64,000 nt of DNA. It comes from Dromiciops gliroides. Taxonomy: Eukaryota; Chordata; Mammalia; Microbiotheria; Microbiotheriidae. Shown here one piece after another: positions 60,377-64,000 of this stretch (position 1 is the first letter of the stretch; each line of letters starts with the position of its first letter). The translations under genes were made by a program, and so were the position numbers. The notes under the pieces are model-generated. The model saw only the letters and a program-made list of their open reading frames with translations, made no database searches and was not told where the DNA came from. The stretch covers positions 78,499,327 to 78,563,326 of the forward strand of contig NC_057861.1 of the NCBI RefSeq assembly GCF_019393635.1, given 5' to 3'.

Positions 60377-60811
60377 CAAACTATATTAAAAAGCAATAAT
60401 CATCAAAATCATTTGATACTTAAAAATTAAAGAAAATAAAGTAGATCATTGGAACAGACTAGAAAGAAAGAATAAAAAATAATTGAATGTAATAACATAG
60501 CATTCAATAAAGCTGAAAATGAATTACTTACAAAAGAACTTATTTGACAATAATTGCTGGGCAACTGGAAAGCAATAAGACAGAAATTAGGTTTAGACCA
60601 ACATGTTACACCATATACTATAATAAATTCTACATGAATACATGAACTGAATATTAAAGATCATGCCTTAAAAAATTAGAAGATAATCAGATTCTCCATA
60701 GTCTTTCCTAACTATGGAGAGAGGGTGAATTCTTCAAACAAGAGACAGAGGCAATTACAAAAAAATACTTAATTATGCTTATCTGAAATTAAAAAGTTAT
60801 TGTTTTGGGGG

Positions 60812-60974
60812 GGGGCAGTTAGGTGGTGCAGTGGATAAAGCACTGGGCCTGGATTCAGGAAGACCTGAGTTCAAATCTGGCCTTAGACACTTCCTAGTTG
60901 TGTAACTCTGGGCAAATCACTTAACCCCCATTGCCCTGCAAATAAATAAATAAATGAATGAATAAATGAATAAA
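60812..60974 (+). mobile_element. CORE-type SINE with (AAAT)n tail
   Basis: Complete; the tail became AAAT/GAAT repeats. Confidence 0.88.
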
Positions 60975-61069
60975 GCTATTTTTTGAACAAAATACAACTA
61001 GAATAAGAAGGGAAATATTCAATTTGAAAAAAGTTTTATCAGATGTGTCTGTTAAAGGTCTGATATATA

Positions 61070-61360
61070 AGATAGTAGCTAGCATTTATATAACACTTTA
61101 AGTTTTGCAAAGTACACATATATATACATACAAATGTGATTTTATATATATGTATAATCTAATTTGATGCTTACAACAACCCTCAGAGGTAGATGTTATT
61201 ATTATCATCCCCATTTTATAAATAAGGAAACTAAGGCAGGCAGAGGTAAAGTGACTTGCTCAAGGTAATACAATTGGGAAGTATCTGAGGCCAAATTTAA
61301 ACTCAGGTTTTCCTGACTACCAGCCCAGTGCTCAATCCACTGTACCACCTCGCCACCTCT
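61070..61360 (-). mobile_element. MIR/THER CORE-SINE in L1
   Basis: Reversed copy from GCTAGCATTTATATAACAC to CCACTGTACCACCT. Confidence 0.75.
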
Positions 61361-62499
61361 ATAAACACCTATTGGAAATTAAGGACCAAAGGCCATTCTT
61401 CAGTAGGTAGAATGTCAAAAGATATGAACAAACAGTTCTTAAAATAATTACAAACTATTAACAATAATAGGAAAGTCTATTTCAAATTACTAATGAGAAA
61501 TACAAATAAAACAAATCTTAGTTTTTACCTTATCCTGATCAAACTGACAAAGATGACAAAAGAAAATAATTATCAATCTTCAAGGGGCTACAGAAAGTCA
61601 GACACAGTAGGGCCATATTGCTGGATCTGCAAATTTGGCCAAACCTTCTAGAAAGCAATTTTGCATTAGGCAAAAAAAAGTGACCAAAGTGTACATGGCC
61701 TTTGATCCAGAGATTCCACTCCTAGGCATATATCTTCTTCCCCTTTTTTTTACCTGCTCCAGAAGTCAGTTACAAAATTGATGGGCCCAAATGCACCAAA
61801 ATCTTTGCAGCAACACTTTTTGTGGTACCAAAGAAATGGAAACAAATTAGATGCACATTTATTGGGGAATAGCTAAATATATGTAGTAAGTGAATTTAAC
61901 TGTGCTGTAAGATGATGAATATAATTAATACAGAGAAGTATGGGAAGACTAATTTGAAGCAAAGTGAAGTGAGTAGAACCAGAAAAACAATATGCACAAT
62001 CACTACAGCAATGTAAATGAAAAGAACAACAATAAAATTAACTTCAAAGTTATAATGATCATCCTTGGTCCCAAGGAAGAGATATAAAAAATACCTTCCT
62101 TTCTAAGAGACCATGGATGTAAACACTGACTATAATATCTGATTTTTTTTTTGATATGTTGGTTAGTGTGGCTAATTTTTTCCCTTTTGTAAAAAACATT
62201 CTGTATTATAAAGGATGGCTTTCTGGAAGGGGTAGAGAAAAAGATACAGTGGGGAAATGTAGGTGATATAAAAAGAGAAGACAGTATAAATTTTAAATAA
62301 TGTTAAAACTGAAAAAATTATTTTAAATATATGTAAAATGATACTTCCATAAAGCTTTATTGATATTTTTCTTTAAACCATAGTTTGGTCATATTGACAC
62401 TTTACCACCAACTCTAACATAGTGAGCTTTCCCTTATAATGAAGGAAAACCAACCTATACCACAAACTGGTCTGAAAATGTCTGCAACATTCCACACCT

Positions 62500-62610
62500 A
62501 TGATGCTCATTTCCTTAGTCAATCAATTGACAAATAAATTAAACTACTATGTGTCAGGAACTATGTTAGGCAATGGGGATTCAAATACAATGAAAAAAAA
62601 AACATTTCTA
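62500..62610 (-). mobile_element. L2/MIR-like 3' end fragment
   Basis: TACTATGTGTCAGGAACTATG resembles the reversed L2 tail. Confidence 0.4.
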
Positions 62611-62724
62611 GTCGAAACTGGGCATTATGAGCATTATGTATTATGTATTATGAGTAGTCTGCAGATATTTGGCTTCTTTCATTTCTTAATCTTGAATAAT
62701 ATTTTCTTTTAAAATATATAGATG

Positions 62725-62880
62725 GGGGCAGCTAGGTGGCACAGTGGATAAAGCACTGGCCCTGGAGTCAGGAGTACCTGAGTTCAAATCCGGCCTCAGA
62801 TACTTAACACACACTTACTAGCTGTGTGACCCTGGGCAAGTCACTTAACCCCAATTGCCTCACTTAAAAAAAGAAAAACT
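62725..62880 (+). mobile_element. CORE-type SINE
   Basis: Near-consensus copy followed by an (AT)n run; AAAATATATAGATG flanks. Confidence 0.9.
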
Positions 62881-62929
62881 AAAAATATATATATATATAT
62901 ATAGATGACTTTTATCTTTACATCAATCA

Positions 62930-63440
62930 TTTCAACCTTCCCATAAAAATGAACCCTCCTCTGTGACAAAGTATTATAACTCCACAGTGCACTAGTTCAT
63001 GCAAGTCTTATCATATTTTTTTGATTTTTCTCATATTTGTTACTCACAGTAAGATTTCATAATTTGTCCAGTTATTCTCCAACCAGTATTTTGCTACAGC
63101 AAAGAAAACTGCTATGAAAATTCTGACATCTTTAGGATCTTTCTTTTAGCCTTGTGTTCCTTGTTGTATATACCCAGCACTGGGGTTTCTGGTTCAAAGG
63201 GTATGAACAGTTGAATCACTTTTCTTGCATAATTCCAAACTGATTTCTAGAATATTTGGACAATTCACACTTCCACCAACAGCTTATTAGGGTTATTTTC
63301 TGGCAACCCTTTCAACACTATTTCTGTCTCTTAACATATTTGCTAGTTTGCTGGGTGTGAGGTCTTTAATTTTTTTCGTTGTTCTTATTATTAAGTTATT
63401 CAGAGAAATCTTCCATATGATTACTGCTGGCTAGCAACTC
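62930..63440 (-). mobile_element. Old L1 ORF2 3' end
   Basis: Reverse text fits the L1 ORF2 terminus: TTCAAAGGGTATGAACAGTT, CAATTCACACTTCCACCAAC, CTGGGTGTGAGGT. Confidence 0.6.
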
Positions 63441-63759
63441 TTTGAAGACTGTTCATGTCCTTTCATGCTTATGTAATGGAAAAATGAGCTTAATTGCTAA
63501 GTGCTTTAGTATAGTGCCTGGCACATAGTAGGCACTTAATAAATGCTTACTGACTCACTGATTAAATGGCCTTTTCTGGGGCCTCAGAAACTTAAGTAGA
63601 GGGAGAAAAAGATATGAAAGTCCCAGGAAATGTTGGCAGGGGAAGGGGTTGAGAGCAAGGCTGTAGGCCAGGTGCCAAAATCATGGAGAAAGTCAGAGAA
63701 TGGCTAAGAGGTGCCTGGTGCCTGGAAGTGGGTTCAGGAGTGCCTGGTAAAGTAGCACG

Positions 63760-64000
63760 ACCCCGAATTTCCAGGGCGACGTGGATCTACTGTCTACTCT
63801 AGCCTGCTTGCTCTGTTCAGGAGGTCTTGAGCTCTGCCCTCAACTCGAGGCTGAGCACATGGGGGGAAGGGCGGGACGAGACTGGGGAAGGGGGCGGGGT
63901 CCGGGGTTCGGCTAGAGCCGGCTCCCTCTAACCCCTCCCCTTGGGGAGGTGGAGCCTGGTTAGCATATTATGCGAGGTGGTTGTGGCGCTGGGAGGGACA
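63760..64000. promoter_or_regulatory. CpG-rich promoter-like edge
   Basis: CpG density jumps over the last 240 bases. GC boxes GGGCGGG and GGGGCGGGG lie at about 63870 and 63892. The block continues to the window edge and probably belongs to the promoter of a gene beyond 64 kb. Direction is not determinable here. Confidence 0.5.

Larger units (their letters stand above)
59560..62340 (+). mobile_element. Old L1, 3' part of ORF2 and 3' UTR
   Basis: Contains ORF2 landmarks in order: TTTGATATAGTTCTAGATATG, AATAAAAATAACTACTAAA, CCCAGATCTCAAACTATATT, GATCATTGGAACAGACTAG and CTTTGATCCAGAGATTCCACT. Two SINEs and a MIR are nested in it. No open frame remains. Confidence 0.75.

Overview
The window is vertebrate nuclear DNA, almost certainly from a marsupial. 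More than 30 copies of a short tRNA-derived CORE-type SINE (head GGGGCAGCTAGGTGG, B-box-like GAGTTCAAATCC, core GGCAAGTCACTTAACC, poly-A tail; WSINE1/Mar1-like) lie on both strands, many with clean target-site duplications. Around them are Mar1-type SINEs with an RTE/BovB-like 3' end, marsupial-type L1 pieces, many L2, L3/CR1 and MIR/THER copies, a deleted Tigger1, and a few ERV solo LTRs. I cannot name the species; the many young SINEs suggest an Australian lineage, but this is inference.

The genes are a small cluster of KRAB-C2H2 zinc-finger (KZNF) paralogues, all on the + strand. (1) 5.7-13.9 kb: KZNF-A has intact leader, KRAB-A and KRAB-B exons with good splice sites, but its 11-finger exon carries five in-frame stops and no net frameshift. 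It could still make a 162-residue KRAB-only protein. (2) 21.7-22.3 kb: a six-finger orphan array, still open, collinear with fingers 6-11 of A. (3) 28.2-30.65 kb: KZNF-C, a heavily decayed finger exon split by a 5'-truncated L1 and a solo LTR. (4) 43.2-53.9 kb: KZNF-B, the one intact gene, joining in frame as leader, KRAB-A, KRAB-B and a 15-finger exon to give 623 residues.

Three GC-rich patches look like promoters: 17.9-18.5 kb, 34.3-34.5 kb (best candidate for KZNF-B, some 9 kb before its start-codon exon) and 63.8-64.0 kb (for a gene beyond the window). A degenerate minisatellite follows the second one.

The family is expected to bind DNA through the fingers and recruit TRIM28/KAP1 through KRAB to silence targets, commonly transposable elements. 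The region reads as a birth-and-death KZNF cluster in a dense repeat landscape. I found no bacterial-type system, CRISPR array or intact transposon gene. Most other open frames are SINE-tail microsatellites, the minisatellite, or L2/L1 remnants. Boundaries of repeats are by eye and approximate.
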